Below, piece by piece: positions 17,097 to 26,811 of a DNA stretch of 64,000 bases. Under the pieces are notes generated by a model that worked only from the letters and a program-made list of their open reading frames with translations, was not told the origin of the DNA and searched no databases. Position numbers and translations under genes: made by a program. Origin of the DNA: Lederbergia lenta NBRC 16444 (lineage in GTDB: Bacteria; Bacillota; Bacilli; Bacillales; Bacillaceae_C); assembly GCF_001591545.1 (NCBI RefSeq), contig NZ_BCVC01000002.1:372001-436000 (forward strand), given 5' to 3'. Positions within the stretch are counted from its first letter, which is position 1. Each line of letters starts with the position of its first letter.

Positions 17097-18892
17097 GCAA
17101 AAACAAACATATTGGTATGCATGGAGAAAAACCAAAGGAATTTAAAAAAACACTTTGGAGATTGCTCGGATATTTGAAACCGCGTAAGTATCAATTAATA
17201 TTTGTTGCAATTGCAGCTATATTTTCCACCTTATTCAATGTGATTAGCCCCAAATTATTGGGAGATGCCACGACGTCTATTTTTACTAGTATAACAAAGG
17301 GATTAAACATAGATTTTAGTTTTTTAAGCAAGCTATTAATGCTATTGCTTGGTTTGTATATTTTATCTGCACTCTTTGCTTATTTGCAACAGTATATTAT
17401 GGCTGGGGTATCGCAAAAAACAACTGCTGAACTTCGTAAAGACGTAAACGATAAATTAACCCGACTTCCACTGCGCTATTATGACCAAAATCCACATGGT
17501 GATGTGTTAAGTCGTGTTATTAATGATATTGATAATATTAATAACTCACTGCAACAGGCATTATCTCAAATCATTACATCGGTGATTTCTATCATAGGTA
17601 CGATCATTATGATGTTGATTATTAGTCCGTTGCTAACACTGGTTGTATTGGTTACCATTCCGTTAAGTGCATTTGTAATCCGTTTTATTGCTTCCTATTC
17701 ACAAAAGCATTTTGTGAATCAACAAAAAGAACTTGGTCAGATTAACGGGCATATTGAAGAAATGTATTCTGGTCATCAAGTAGTGAAAGCATTTGGGCAT
17801 GAAGAAGCGGCCATTGAAAAGTTCGATGAAATGAATGAAAAACTTTATCATTCAGGATGGAAAGCACAATTTATTTCAGGAATCATGATGCCTTTAATGA
17901 CATTTGTTGGTAATTTAGGTTATGTGTTTGTCAGTATTGGCGGAGGGCTTCTCGTATTAAATGGTAGTATCAGAATTGGTGATGTGCAGGCATTTATTCA
18001 GTATTCACAACAATTAACACAGCCGATGGCTCAAGCTGCGGGAATTGCCAATATGATTCAGACCGCACTTGCGTCTGCTGAGCGTGTATTTTCTTTATTG
18101 GATGAAGAGGAAGAGCGGAAGGAAACACCTGCTTCAGTTGATCTTAAGCAAATATCAGGTCATATTACTTTTGACCATGTTCGCTTTGGATATGAACAGA
18201 ATCAACCTATTATTAAAGATTTGAGTCTTGATGTGCAGCATGGACAGACCATTGCGATTGTTGGGCCAACTGGTGCAGGAAAAACAACGATTATTAATTT
18301 ATTGATGAAGTTTTATGAGCTAGATAGTGGGAAAATCATGATTGATGGGAAAAGTTTAAGTGATTTGTCACGTGAACAAGTGCGCTCGCTGTTTGCGATG
18401 GTTCTTCAAGATACATGGTTATTCAATGGCACGATTCGTGATAATATTGCATACGGGCGTGCGGAAGTGAGTGAGGAAGAAATAATAGAAGCGGCTAGAA
18501 GTGCTTTTGCAGATGATTTTATACGGACATTACCTGCTGGATACGATACGATTCTAGGTGAGGATGCCGCTAATATCTCTCAGGGCCAAAGACAATTGAT
18601 TACAATTGCAAGAGCGATTTTAGCTGATCCGAAAATTTTAATTTTGGATGAAGCTACGAGCAGCGTAGATACGAGAACAGAGATGAATATTCAGAGCGCA
18701 ATGAATCTGTTAATGGCTGGACGAACAAGTTTCGTAATCGCCCATAGACTTTCTACGATTCGAGATGCTGACATAATCCTAGTAATGAATGAAGGAGATA
18801 TTATCGAAAAAGGTTCTCATGATGAGCTCATTGCTCAAAATGGATTCTATGCAGATCTATATCGGAGTCAATTTTCAGCAGATGTAGGATAA
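17093..18892 (+). CDS. yfiC: Heterodimeric ABC exporter subunit 2 (catalytic partner)
   Basis: This 599-residue half-transporter has six membrane helices (about 25-320) and an ATPase domain (about 350-599). Walker A GPTGAGKTT, Walker B ILILDE with the catalytic Glu, and the H-loop IAHRLST are intact. Its signature reads ISQGQRQL rather than LSGGQ. Combined with subunit 1, this predicts one consensus and one degenerate ATP site, as in TM287/288 and BmrCD. The start overlaps subunit 1 (ATGA) and GGAGG precedes it. The pair forms a two-gene operon. Confidence 0.87.
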   Translation: MSKNKHIGMHGEKPKEFKKTLWRLLGYLKPRKYQLIFVAIAAIFSTLFNVISPKLLGDATTSIFTSITKGLNIDFSFLSKLLMLLLGLYILSALFAYLQQYIMAGVSQKTTAELRKDVNDKLTRLPLRYYDQNPHGDVLSRVINDIDNINNSLQQALSQIITSVISIIGTIIMMLIISPLLTLVVLVTIPLSAFVIRFIASYSQKHFVNQQKELGQINGHIEEMYSGHQVVKAFGHEEAAIEKFDEMNEKLYHSGWKAQFISGIMMPLMTFVGNLGYVFVSIGGGLLVLNGSIRIGDVQAFIQYSQQLTQPMAQAAGIANMIQTALASAERVFSLLDEEEERKETPASVDLKQISGHITFDHVRFGYEQNQPIIKDLSLDVQHGQTIAIVGPTGAGKTTIINLLMKFYELDSGKIMIDGKSLSDLSREQVRSLFAMVLQDTWLFNGTIRDNIAYGRAEVSEEEIIEAARSAFADDFIRTLPAGYDTILGEDAANISQGQRQLITIARAILADPKILILDEATSSVDTRTEMNIQSAMNLLMAGRTSFVIAHRLSTIRDADIILVMNEGDIIEKGSHDELIAQNGFYADLYRSQFSADVG

Positions 18893-18905
18893 AATAATAT
18901 AAATG

Positions 18906-18930
18906 GTTTAAAAGGTGCAGATGTGGGAAA
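18906..18930 (+). promoter_or_regulatory. Candidate sigma-B promoter of the 72-residue protein
   Basis: GTTTAA (18906-18911), 13-bp spacer, GGGAAA (18925-18930). The -35 is exact and the -10 fits GGGWAW. The -10 ends 39 nt before the ATG at 18969, the same distance as at the YusW-like gene. Confidence 0.6.
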
Positions 18931-18968
18931 TCTAAATATAAAGGGAATAGTAGGAGGCTGGTGCCATC

Positions 18969-19187
18969 ATGATTGAAGAATTTGAAGTGAAAAAGGAAGT
19001 CTTTGAAAACTTGCCTCATGGTTTGACTCATTTTGAGATTAGTTTGGATGGCAGAAGCTATGAAGGCCATTACAGAAATGGTGATGTAAATTGGTTTCAT
19101 CCACAGCCGGAACAAGAAAATCATGAAATGCCAATTGAAGAAGTAGAAGCTGAAGTTCAAAGAATAATAATTGAATATATTCATTAA
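18969..19187 (+). CDS. Small conserved protein of unknown function
   Basis: This 72-residue, acidic, soluble protein has no signal peptide. It contains ISLDGRSYEGHYRNGDVNWF in the middle and an acidic C-terminal helix. It may belong to a small Bacillales family such as DUF5342 (YheE-like), but I am not sure. AGGAGG lies about 11 nt upstream of the ATG. A sigma-B-like promoter precedes it and a strong terminator follows, so it is probably its own stress-induced unit after the exporter operon. Confidence 0.65.
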   Translation: MIEEFEVKKEVFENLPHGLTHFEISLDGRSYEGHYRNGDVNWFHPQPEQENHEMPIEEVEAEVQRIIIEYIH

Positions 19188-19192
19188 AATGG

Positions 19193-19222
19193 AAGGTCGC
19201 TGATAGAGTCAGCGACCTTTTT
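19193..19222 (+). terminator. Terminator after the small protein gene
   Basis: AAGGTCGCTGA (19193-19203), loop TAGAG, TCAGCGACCTT (19209-19219) and a T run form a perfect 11-bp stem. Confidence 0.9.
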
Positions 19223-19416
19223 CTATCAAGCATTAAACTTTTCTTCACGAGTATTTCGCGCATGTCAGCCAGTAAGTTTTTCATAATCGTCATACTAAGT
19301 CAACAACGGTCAGGTAGCACGGGAACCATTTCACTTAGTCTCATAAATGCAGAGCAAAAAGACAACTTACTGTGAAGATTGAAGATTTCTCATTTAACTT
19401 AAGTGAATATATTTTA

Positions 19417-20358
19417 TTATAAATTACGTAGCACTTTCCGAGAGCCAATAAATAACCAAGTACATAAAACGAATGGTAAGGTTAGCGGCGGAAGGCCAAA
19501 AGGTAATAGCCATGTGTCAACGCTAGCAGTAACAAGTACGCTTGCCATTGCCGCAATTGTCCCGGCAAATGGGAAGATACGTTGGCGAACGTTATACACA
19601 GAGCCGACTGCAATCATAGAAAGGACAGCATTATAGCTGTACAGACCCAGATTCAATAACTTGACATCTGCTCCAAGGAAATAGGCAACGAGCCAGGAAA
19701 CAGCTGTTGCAAACAAAGTATAGACTCCGTATTTCCAGCCAGCCCAAAATACAGCAATTAATATGAAAACCCCTGACCAAAATACATCAATTAAAAAAAC
19801 TTCTGCTACGCCTTTAATTAAACCTCTAATTAATTGAGGACTTCCTGAGGCATCCAACTCCCACTGAGACAATGATTGTGGTACCAAATCGGAACTTAAT
19901 TTAAAGGTAGTAAACCGATAAGCTGAAAGCAATAAAAACCATGTCATGATAATAAAAGGGAATGTTAATACCGGATATGCGAATTTTTTTGCAGCATGCA
20001 TGAAAGCAGCCGTTAATAATGCTGATACTGCCGCTCCGGCCATTGCGATAATCCAGCGTATGCCCCCTTCCATAAACATCATAATTGCTATTCCGGTTAA
20101 TACAGAGTTAAAGCCAAATAATCCTATTTGTACTTGTTTCTTATCTGCCCCTCCCAAATCACCAACTAATGTACCAATGGCCGATGATATAAAAGCTATT
20201 AATGCAAGTGTTGGAGAAGCGATAGCAAGGCCGATCAAAATGATAAGTCCTGACACAGCATTTTCAAGTAATATAACTTGCGAAACTCCTTTTAAAGAAG
20301 CTGGAATCAATGATAAATAGTGGTTGCTGTTAAAGAACTTATCTAATTTATATTGCAA
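19417..20358 (-). CDS. yut: Urea transporter (UT/Yut family)
   Basis: This protein of about 313 residues is a SLC14-type urea channel with two homologous halves of about five hydrophobic segments each. Repeated signatures are LLENAVSGLIILIGLAIAS with GFNSVLTGIA, and FWSGVFILIAVFWAG with YSYNAVLSMIA. It would let urea enter to supply the divergent urease operon. An ATG at 20367 is immediately adjacent to AAGGAG, with no spacing. The TTG at 20358 lies 9 nt from it and is the better start; the difference is three residues. Confidence 0.88.
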   Translation of the reverse strand: MQYKLDKFFNSNHYLSLIPASLKGVSQVILLENAVSGLIILIGLAIASPTLALIAFISSAIGTLVGDLGGADKKQVQIGLFGFNSVLTGIAIMMFMEGGIRWIIAMAGAAVSALLTAAFMHAAKKFAYPVLTFPFIIMTWFLLLSAYRFTTFKLSSDLVPQSLSQWELDASGSPQLIRGLIKGVAEVFLIDVFWSGVFILIAVFWAGWKYGVYTLFATAVSWLVAYFLGADVKLLNLGLYSYNAVLSMIAVGSVYNVRQRIFPFAGTIAAMASVLVTASVDTWLLPFGLPPLTLPFVLCTWLFIGSRKVLRNL

Positions 20359-20776
20359 ATGAAACATCTCCTTAGATGATAAGTGTACGGAATTGATATA
20401 TTTTTTAGCAATAGAAGTTATTGGTTAATTTATTCCATCCTTATAAGGACATTAGTAATTTACTTAATAAGGAAGCGAGATGCGTAAACCTTGACTTAAT
20501 AAGCTTTTACTATTAAAAATAGATATAAGGTGAAGTAATTATTTTAACAGTAGTATCTATTTTAATCCACCGCAAAAATAGATTGTTACAAATAAGATAA
20601 TAATGTTTGTTTAATGAAAAGATGGGAAAACTAATTATTGGACTTCTAATATCTTTTTAAATTAAATAACAAAGCTTCACTTTATATAGCTAGTTACTAC
20701 TGACACTTTCGCTTTAGTTCTTACCTGAATTGAAAGAACATTGCAACACTGTCATAAAGGATAGGAGGAAAAAGAG
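20359..20776. promoter_or_regulatory. yut-ureA divergent intergenic region
   Basis: This 418-bp AT-rich gap must hold promoters for both the urea transporter and urease. The best plus-strand candidate is TTGACT (20491-20496), 17 bp, TAAAAA (20514-20519), which would leave a leader of about 250 nt. I looked for TnrA/GlnR (TGTNAN7TNACA) and CodY-type sites and found none convincing. Confidence 0.35.
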
Positions 20777-21079
20777 ATGCATTTATTACCACGTGAACAG
20801 GAAAAGTTGATGATTGTGGTCGCGGCTGATTTAGCAAGGCGCCGTAAGGAAAGAGGACTAAAGCTTAATCATCCGGAATCCGTAGCTTTAATTACATATG
20901 AGCTTTTAGAAGGTGCAAGAGATGGGAAATCTGTTGCAGAGTTAATGCAATATGGGGCAACGATCCTATCTTCAGAAGATGTAATGGAAGGCGTTCCAGA
21001 GATGATTGATGATATTCAAGTGGAAGCTACATTTCCTGATGGAGTAAAGCTTGTAACTGTACACAATCCAATTAGATAG
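20777..21079 (+). CDS. ureA: Urease subunit gamma
   Basis: This 100-residue protein is the small gamma subunit of the nickel enzyme that hydrolyses urea to ammonia and carbamate. Its length and the signatures [22 protein letters not shown] and [17 protein letters not shown] are typical. GATAGGAGG precedes the ATG. It is the first gene of ureABCEFGD, 13 bp before ureB. Confidence 0.97.
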   Translation: MHLLPREQEKLMIVVAADLARRRKERGLKLNHPESVALITYELLEGARDGKSVAELMQYGATILSSEDVMEGVPEMIDDIQVEATFPDGVKLVTVHNPIR

Positions 21080-21092
21080 GAGGAAGTCGCCT

Positions 21093-21416
21093 GTGAAACC
21101 AGGAGAGTATATATTGCTTGATGAAGACATCATTTGCAATGAAGGGAAAGAAACAAAAAAAATAACAGTTGTAAACGTAGGGGACCGTCCAATTCAAGTA
21201 GGTTCTCATTTTCATTTTTTTGAAGTAAATGAATCGTTACAGTTTGACAGGGATGAGGCGTTTGGATTTCGTTTAAATGTTCCAGCTGGAGCTGCTTTTC
21301 GGTTTGAACCTGGTGATCCAAAGGAAGTGGAACTCGTAGTTTTAGGCGGAGAACGCAAGGTATATGGGCTAAATGAGAAGACAGAAGGATCAGTAGATAG
21401 GAGGAAAAATTCATGA
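21093..21416 (+). CDS. ureB: Urease subunit beta
   Basis: This 107-residue protein carries the beta-subunit signatures [21 protein letters not shown] and [16 protein letters not shown]. It packs on UreC in the urease trimer. It starts at GTG behind AGGAGG and overlaps ureC by 4 bp (ATGA). Confidence 0.97.
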   Translation: MKPGEYILLDEDIICNEGKETKKITVVNVGDRPIQVGSHFHFFEVNESLQFDRDEAFGFRLNVPAGAAFRFEPGDPKEVELVVLGGERKVYGLNEKTEGSVDRRKNS

Positions 21417-23125
21417 GTTTTCGCATGTCGAGAAAACAATACACAGATATGTACGGTCCGACAACTGGTGACGCGGTTCGGCTTGCAGATACAGACCTAT
21501 TCATTGAGATTGAAGAAGACCGCACTCTCTATGGAGAAGAAGTAGTATTTGGTGGTGGGAAAGTTATTCGCGAGGGTATGGGGCAACATCCGTTAGCTGT
21601 TCGTGGAGATGATATTCCAGATTTAGTTATTACAAATATTATCATTTTAGATTATACAGGGATTTATAAAGCAGATCTGGCTATTAGAGATGGGAAAATT
21701 TTTAAGATTGGTAAGGCTGGAAACCCGTTGATTCAAGACAATATCGATATTGTTATTGGAGCGGCAACAGAGGTAATTGCTGGAGAAGGAAAGATTGTGA
21801 CAGCCGGCGCCATTGATACCCATGTCCACTTTATTAATCCTGACCAAGTCGAAACAGCGTTGACAGCAGGTACAACCACTTTAATTGGTGGTGGGACGGG
21901 CCCAGCAGAAGGATCAAAAGCAACAACGGTTACACCAGGTCCTGCAAATATTCATCGCATGCTTGAAGCGGTGGAAGGGTTACCGATTAACGTTGGCTTA
22001 CTTGGAAAAGGCCATGCGGCAACAGAAGCGCCACTAGCTGAACAGGTTGAAGCTGGGGTTATTGGTTTAAAAGTGCATGAAGACTGGGGAGCAACATTCT
22101 CCTCCATTGATAACTCATTAAAAGTTGCTGATAAATATGATGTACAAGTTGCTTTACACGGAGATACATTAAATGAAGGTGGTTTTGTCGAAAATACAGT
22201 AGCCGCATTCAAAGATAGAGTCATCCATTCCTTTCACACAGAAGGTGCAGGAGGCGGTCATGCTCCTGACATTATCAAAGTCGCGAGTTATATGAACGTT
22301 CTTCCTGCTTCCACTAATCCGACGCTCCCATTTACAGTTAATACAATCGATGAACATTTAGATATGTTAATGGTATGTCACCATTTGAATCCAGATATTC
22401 CAGAGGATGTTGCCTTTGCCGATTCAAGAATTCGTGCTGAAACGATCGCGGCAGAAGATATTCTTCAAGATATGGGTATTTTTAGTATTACGAGTTCGGA
22501 TGCGCAAGCAATGGGTAGGGTTGGAGAAGTGGCAATTCGAACATGGCAGGTCGCTGATAAGATGAAGAAACAAAGAGGAAAAATGGCTGGAGACAATGGG
22601 GTTGGTGATAATACCCGCGTGAAAAGGTATGTAGCTAAATATACAATTAATCCAGCAATTGCTCATGGTATTGGTGAATATATCGGATCAATTGAAGAAG
22701 GTAAGTATGCCGACCTAGTCATTTGGAGTCCGAGATTTTTCGGCGTGAAGCCAGATATGGTTTTGAAAAATGGAATGGCTGTCACTAGTCTTATGGGAGA
22801 TCCCAATGCATCCATCCCTACTCCGCAGCCGTATAATTATCGTCCGATGTATGCGACTACTGGGAAAGCTTTGTATAAACATTCGATTACCTTCGTGTCG
22901 CAAGCAGCATATGATGCAGGCATTAAAGAAAAGCTTGGTTTAGAAAAAGTGATCTTACCAGTTCATGGTATTCGTAATTTGACGAAAAAGGATATGAAAT
23001 TGAATTCAGAGACACCAGAAATTACCGTGGATCCACAAACATATGAAGTGAGAGTAAACGGAGAGTTACTTACATGTGATCCAGTTGATGTCGTACCAAT
23101 GGCACAGCGATACTTTTTATTTTGA
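21413..23125 (+). CDS. ureC: Urease subunit alpha
   Basis: This 570-residue catalytic subunit contains the nickel ligands HVH (about residue 137-139), the carbamylated Lys in GLKVHEDWG, and the active-site flap Cys-His in MVCHHL. All key residues are present and the length is normal. It forms the (alpha-beta-gamma) trimer with UreB and UreA in the cytoplasm. AGGAGG lies 8 nt before the ATG. ureE follows after 11 bp. Confidence 0.98.
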   Translation: MSFRMSRKQYTDMYGPTTGDAVRLADTDLFIEIEEDRTLYGEEVVFGGGKVIREGMGQHPLAVRGDDIPDLVITNIIILDYTGIYKADLAIRDGKIFKIGKAGNPLIQDNIDIVIGAATEVIAGEGKIVTAGAIDTHVHFINPDQVETALTAGTTTLIGGGTGPAEGSKATTVTPGPANIHRMLEAVEGLPINVGLLGKGHAATEAPLAEQVEAGVIGLKVHEDWGATFSSIDNSLKVADKYDVQVALHGDTLNEGGFVENTVAAFKDRVIHSFHTEGAGGGHAPDIIKVASYMNVLPASTNPTLPFTVNTIDEHLDMLMVCHHLNPDIPEDVAFADSRIRAETIAAEDILQDMGIFSITSSDAQAMGRVGEVAIRTWQVADKMKKQRGKMAGDNGVGDNTRVKRYVAKYTINPAIAHGIGEYIGSIEEGKYADLVIWSPRFFGVKPDMVLKNGMAVTSLMGDPNASIPTPQPYNYRPMYATTGKALYKHSITFVSQAAYDAGIKEKLGLEKVILPVHGIRNLTKKDMKLNSETPEITVDPQTYEVRVNGELLTCDPVDVVPMAQRYFLF

Positions 23126-23136
23126 GGTGAGAAATA

Positions 23137-23592
23137 ATGATAATTGATCATATTGTTACGCATATTGATGAAATGGATAAAGATCAGCTTGCGAAATACC
23201 ATAAAGAAAAAGTGTATTTGGAAAGCAGTGATCTAGTTAAAAGAATTCAAAGAGTTAAGACAGACCATGGTAAGGAACTTGGTATTCGTCTAAAGGATGC
23301 TCGTGATTTGGTAGCGGGTGATGTTTTATTTATGGATGATCATAATATGATCGTTGTCGATGTTATGCCTGATGATTTGCTTATTATTAAACCACGTACG
23401 ATTCAGGAAATGGGAAATATTGCTCATCAGCTTGGGAATCGTCATTTACCTGCGCAGTTTGAAGGCGACGAGATGTTTGTTCAATATGATTATCTTGTAG
23501 AAGAATTGCTTCAAGAGTTAGCCATTCCTTTCGAACGTGAAAAAAGAAAAGTAAAACAAGCTTTCCGTCATATTGGTCATAGTCATGGATAA
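23137..23592 (+). CDS. ureE: Urease accessory nickel-delivery protein UreE
   Basis: This 151-residue nickel metallochaperone hands Ni2+ to the UreG-containing activation complex. The N-terminal UreE domain and the C-terminal metal-binding domain are present. The His-rich tail is very short (HIGHSHG), so it has modest nickel storage compared with enterobacterial UreE. GAGGTGAG precedes the ATG. Its end overlaps ureF by 8 bp. Confidence 0.93.
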   Translation: MIIDHIVTHIDEMDKDQLAKYHKEKVYLESSDLVKRIQRVKTDHGKELGIRLKDARDLVAGDVLFMDDHNMIVVDVMPDDLLIIKPRTIQEMGNIAHQLGNRHLPAQFEGDEMFVQYDYLVEELLQELAIPFEREKRKVKQAFRHIGHSHG

Positions 23593-24271
23593 TTATTTAC
23601 TTGCCTTGTTTCAGTTGACGGATTCGCAGCTTCCGACAGGAGCATTTAGCCATTCATATGGGATGGAGACATACATCCAAGAGGATAAAGTCAAGGATGC
23701 AGAATCGTTTAAAACATGGCTTAATATTTATCTAGACGAACAGCTGAAATATTCAGACGGCCTCGTTAGCCGTCTTGTATATGAAGCGATAGAGCAAGAA
23801 GATTTTGAAGCAATTTGGAAGCTTGACCGTTTGATCACCGTACAAAATCTACCACGGGAAGTTAGAGAAGGCAGTTATAAAATGGGTGAACGCATGTTAA
23901 CTCTTGGTTTATCTCTTTACGATTTCCCGCTACTATCCGAATATAAAGACAGAATATCTGCCAATCTATCATCCGGACATCCGGCTATCGTGTTCACAAT
24001 GATAGCTTATTACTTGGAAGTGCCGAAAGTAAGTGCCATATCTGCTTATTTATATTCTTGTTTATCGGGTATTGTTCAAAATGCAGTTCGAGGAATTCCT
24101 CTTGGTCAAACCGCTGGGCAAAGAATTCTTAGAGATATTCAGCCTTGGCTCCTTGAAACAGCTAAAAGTACTGAGGAATTAACAATAGAAGATTTTGGCA
24201 TAACTGCGCCAGGAATAGAAATTTCACAAATGAAACATGAACGGCTTAATATTAGAATCTTTATGTCTTGA
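23585..24271 (+). CDS. ureF: Urease accessory protein UreF
   Basis: This 228-residue helical protein is part of the UreDFG activation complex and acts as a checkpoint for UreG GTPase activity. Typical features are [22 protein letters not shown] at the N-terminus and [17 protein letters not shown] near residue 170. The start at 23585 lies inside the last codons of ureE and lacks a strong ribosome site, so it is probably translationally coupled. A 123-bp gap to ureG follows. Confidence 0.94.
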   Translation: MDNYLLALFQLTDSQLPTGAFSHSYGMETYIQEDKVKDAESFKTWLNIYLDEQLKYSDGLVSRLVYEAIEQEDFEAIWKLDRLITVQNLPREVREGSYKMGERMLTLGLSLYDFPLLSEYKDRISANLSSGHPAIVFTMIAYYLEVPKVSAISAYLYSCLSGIVQNAVRGIPLGQTAGQRILRDIQPWLLETAKSTEELTIEDFGITAPGIEISQMKHERLNIRIFMS

Positions 24272-24317
24272 AAAGATTGGTTAAAAAGTCCGGGAAAAAT
24301 AGCTGGGTGTTTATTAT

Positions 24318-24352
24318 GAGCTAGTGTTCTTGGAACTTCTCGGCTCTTTTTT
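24318..24352 (+). terminator. Weak hairpin with T run inside the urease operon
   Basis: GAGC (24318-24321) and GTTC (24326-24329) pair with GAAC (24333-24336) and GCTC (24343-24346), followed by six T's. The stem has an internal loop. It may partially terminate between ureF and ureG, or simply stabilise the upstream mRNA. Confidence 0.35.
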
Positions 24353-24394
24353 ACCTCTCAATTGAACTTTTATTTGAAAGAGGAGTGTTTATAT

Positions 24395-25006
24395 ATGGAA
24401 CCAATTAAAATCGGTGTAGGTGGGCCAGTTGGTGCTGGTAAAACGATGCTTGTAGAAAAATTAACTCGTGCCCTTGAAAAGGAACTAAGTATGGCGGTGG
24501 TTACCAACGATATTTATACAAAAGAAGATGCTAAATATTTAATGAATCATGGTGTCCTTCCATCAGACCGAATTATCGGGGTTGAAACAGGCGGTTGTCC
24601 GCATACTGCGATTAGAGAAGATACATCTATGAATACAGCAGCAATTGAAGAGTTGCAAAAAAAGCATACTGATCTTGATATCATTTTTGTTGAAAGTGGT
24701 GGAGACAATCTTGCTGCAACATTCAGTCCAGAGCTCGTGGATTTTTCCATTTATATTATTGATGTGGCGCAAGGTGAAAAAATTCCACGTAAAGGTGGAC
24801 AAGGGATGATAAAATCAGACCTTTTCATCATTAACAAAATAGACTTAGCTCCTTATGTTGGTGCCAGTTTGGAAGTGATGGAATCAGATACGAAAGTTTT
24901 CCGAGGAAATAAACCATTTGTATTTACAAATTTACAAGACAATACGGGGCTTGATGAAGTAATCGATTGGATCAAGAAAAATGCACTTTTAACGGGTCTT
25001 CAGTAA
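24395..25006 (+). CDS. ureG: Urease accessory GTPase UreG
   Basis: This 203-residue SIMIBI-class GTPase powers nickel insertion into urease. The P-loop GPVGAGKT is near residues 10-17, the nickel-binding Cys-Pro-His in [11 protein letters not shown] near 66, and the guanine-specificity NKID near 144. The family length is about 204. An upstream in-frame start at 24362 would add 11 residues, but AGAGGAG 8 nt before 24395 decides the start. ureD follows 1 bp after the stop codon. Confidence 0.96.
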   Translation: MEPIKIGVGGPVGAGKTMLVEKLTRALEKELSMAVVTNDIYTKEDAKYLMNHGVLPSDRIIGVETGGCPHTAIREDTSMNTAAIEELQKKHTDLDIIFVESGGDNLAATFSPELVDFSIYIIDVAQGEKIPRKGGQGMIKSDLFIINKIDLAPYVGASLEVMESDTKVFRGNKPFVFTNLQDNTGLDEVIDWIKKNALLTGLQ

Positions 25007-25007
25007 A

Positions 25008-25832
25008 ATGAGTAAATGGACAGGGGAATTAAGGTTAACTGTTGAAAAGAAAAACAGTAAAACGATCCCAAAAAATGTATATTTTCAAGGAGCATTTAAA
25101 GTAATGCGCCCTCATTACTTAGATGAGTCTGGCCAGGTTACTTATTTCCTCATTAATCCTGGTGGTGGATATGTGGATGGTGATACATACCGAATGGAGA
25201 TTGAAGTGGAAGAAGAAGCAGAACTTTTGTTAACTACCCAGTCCGCTGCAAAGGTATATAGAACACCTCACTTACCTGTGATTCAGGAAACAGAGATTAC
25301 ATTGAAAAAAAATAGTGTTTTCGAATACATTCCTGATCCTTTGATTGGGTATCGGGACGCACGATATAAACAAAAAAATGTCATTCGGATGGAGAACGGT
25401 TCAACACTTATTTATAGTGATATGCTAACACCTGGTTGGTCTCCAGAAGGGGATTTATTCAGTTATGAGCAGCTACAACTCATAAATGAAATTTATTTAG
25501 AAGATGAGCTTATCGTTTTTGACCATTTAAAATTAGAACCAAAACGCCAGCAAATAGAATCGATCGGGTTGATGGAAGGTTATACACACCTAGGATCTAT
25601 GATTGTTGTATGCGACAAAGCGACGAGCGAGTTTCTTGACGAACTATATGCACTATTGGGGGAAGTCGCGGGAGACTGCAAGTTTGGTATATCTCAACTC
25701 GCGGTTTCTGGCTTTACTTTAAGAGTTTTAGGTGAATCTACCCAAGCAATTGAGAAGATATTTATGGAGTGTCACCGATTCATCCGAGAACAATGGTTTA
25801 ATAAAACAGCAGTATTCTTAAGAAAATATTAA
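25008..25832 (+). CDS. ureD: Urease accessory protein UreD (UreH)
   Basis: This 274-residue scaffold protein binds apo-urease and recruits UreF and UreG. Family signatures include NPGGGYVDGDTYRMEIEVE, LTTQSAAKVYRTP and the region YSDMLTPGW. The start follows the ureG stop almost directly and is probably coupled. It is the last gene of the operon, followed by a hairpin at about 25835-25880 (AAAGCCCTTTGAG pairing with CTCAAAGGGCTTT). Confidence 0.94.
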   Translation: MSKWTGELRLTVEKKNSKTIPKNVYFQGAFKVMRPHYLDESGQVTYFLINPGGGYVDGDTYRMEIEVEEEAELLLTTQSAAKVYRTPHLPVIQETEITLKKNSVFEYIPDPLIGYRDARYKQKNVIRMENGSTLIYSDMLTPGWSPEGDLFSYEQLQLINEIYLEDELIVFDHLKLEPKRQQIESIGLMEGYTHLGSMIVVCDKATSEFLDELYALLGEVAGDCKFGISQLAVSGFTLRVLGESTQAIEKIFMECHRFIREQWFNKTAVFLRKY

Positions 25833-25839
25833 ATTCCTA

Positions 25840-25877
25840 AAAGCCCTTTGAGAAATGAAAGTTCTCAAAGGGCTTTT
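25840..25877 (+). terminator. Terminator of the urease operon
   Basis: AAAAGCCCTTTGAGAA pairs with TTCTCAAAGGGCTTTT with a short loop, ending in TTTT. It lies just after ureD. Confidence 0.88.
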
Positions 25878-25962
25878 GCTATTTCCAAAGATCAATATTA
25901 TAAAGCTAATTCAATTAATGAAAGATAGGTTTGAATAAAATACGATCAAAAACAATCAATAT

Positions 25963-26025
25963 ATGACGTATAATGACGGAATTAGACAAATTATGATTGA
26001 AAAATATCTGCATTCGCCTTAAAAT
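25963..26025 (+). promoter_or_regulatory. fru operon promoter and candidate operator
   Basis: TTGAAA (25997-26002), 17-bp spacer and TAAAAT (26020-26025) make a good sigma-A promoter. Upstream, ATGACG occurs twice, 10 bp apart (25963-25968 and 25973-25978). That is a plausible FruR half-site pair, since DeoR-family repressors often use direct repeats. Confidence 0.6.
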
Positions 26026-26058
26026 AAGAATATGTAATAAAAGAGTGAGGTGAAAGAT

Positions 26059-26811
26059 TTGTTAACACCAGAACGCCATCTAGTAATTTTACAAAAATTA
26101 AAAGAAAAAGGCACTGTGAAAATACAAGATTTAGTTGAATCAACTCTTTCATCAGAATCGACTATCCGGAGAGATTTAACGCAGTTAGAAGAAGAAAATC
26201 AATTGAAGCGGATTCATGGCGGTGCTTCTGTGATGCAAGGAAAACGGATAGAACCGAGTATGGTAGAAAAATCATCCAAAAATCTTCAAGGTAAACAAAA
26301 TATTGCTCGATATGCTGCAAGTCTAGTACAACCTGGTGATTGTATATATCTTGATGCTGGATCAACTACCGCCGAAATGATTCACTTTCTTGACGATATT
26401 GATTTGGTAGTCGTCACAAATGGGCTAACACATATTGGTGCATTACTTGAAAAAGGTATTTCTACTTATTTAATCGGTGGATATGCTAAACAACGAACAA
26501 AAGCGACCATTGGTAGAGGTGCACTATTAAATTTGGATCAATATCGTTTTGATAAATGTTTTCTTGGGGTAAATGGGGTTCATCCAGATGTTGGATTTAC
26601 TACACCTGACCAGGAAGAAGCAATGGTTAAAGAGAAGGCTGTTTCACTCTCAAATAAATGTTTTGTCCTAGCAGATGATTCTAAGTTTGGTGAAATTGCT
26701 TTCTCAAAAATCGTAGATCTCCATAAAGCAGTCATTATTACAAACAAGCTTACAGAAGAAGTAATGTTGCAATATCAAGATAAAACAAAAATAAAGGTTG
26801 TGAAGGAATGA
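26059..26811 (+). CDS. fruR: DeoR-family fructose operon repressor
   Basis: This 250-residue protein has an N-terminal DeoR helix-turn-helix (LTPERHLVILQKL ... SSESTIRRDLTQLEEE) and a C-terminal sugar-phosphate effector domain (DAGSTTAEM, VVVTNGL, KAVSLSNKCFVLADDSKFG). It probably represses fruRKA until fructose-1-phosphate accumulates. GAGGTG overlaps the GTG at 26050 and is 6 nt from the TTG at 26059, which gives the N-terminus MLTPERH typical of FruR. It overlaps fruK by 4 bp. Confidence 0.93.
   Translation: MLTPERHLVILQKLKEKGTVKIQDLVESTLSSESTIRRDLTQLEEENQLKRIHGGASVMQGKRIEPSMVEKSSKNLQGKQNIARYAASLVQPGDCIYLDAGSTTAEMIHFLDDIDLVVVTNGLTHIGALLEKGISTYLIGGYAKQRTKATIGRGALLNLDQYRFDKCFLGVNGVHPDVGFTTPDQEEAMVKEKAVSLSNKCFVLADDSKFGEIAFSKIVDLHKAVIITNKLTEEVMLQYQDKTKIKVVKE

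Noticed and set aside
20359-20776. TnrA, GlnR or CodY site controlling urease
   Set aside because: No sequence in the gap fits TGTNAN7TNACA or AATTTTCWGAAAATT well enough to claim.
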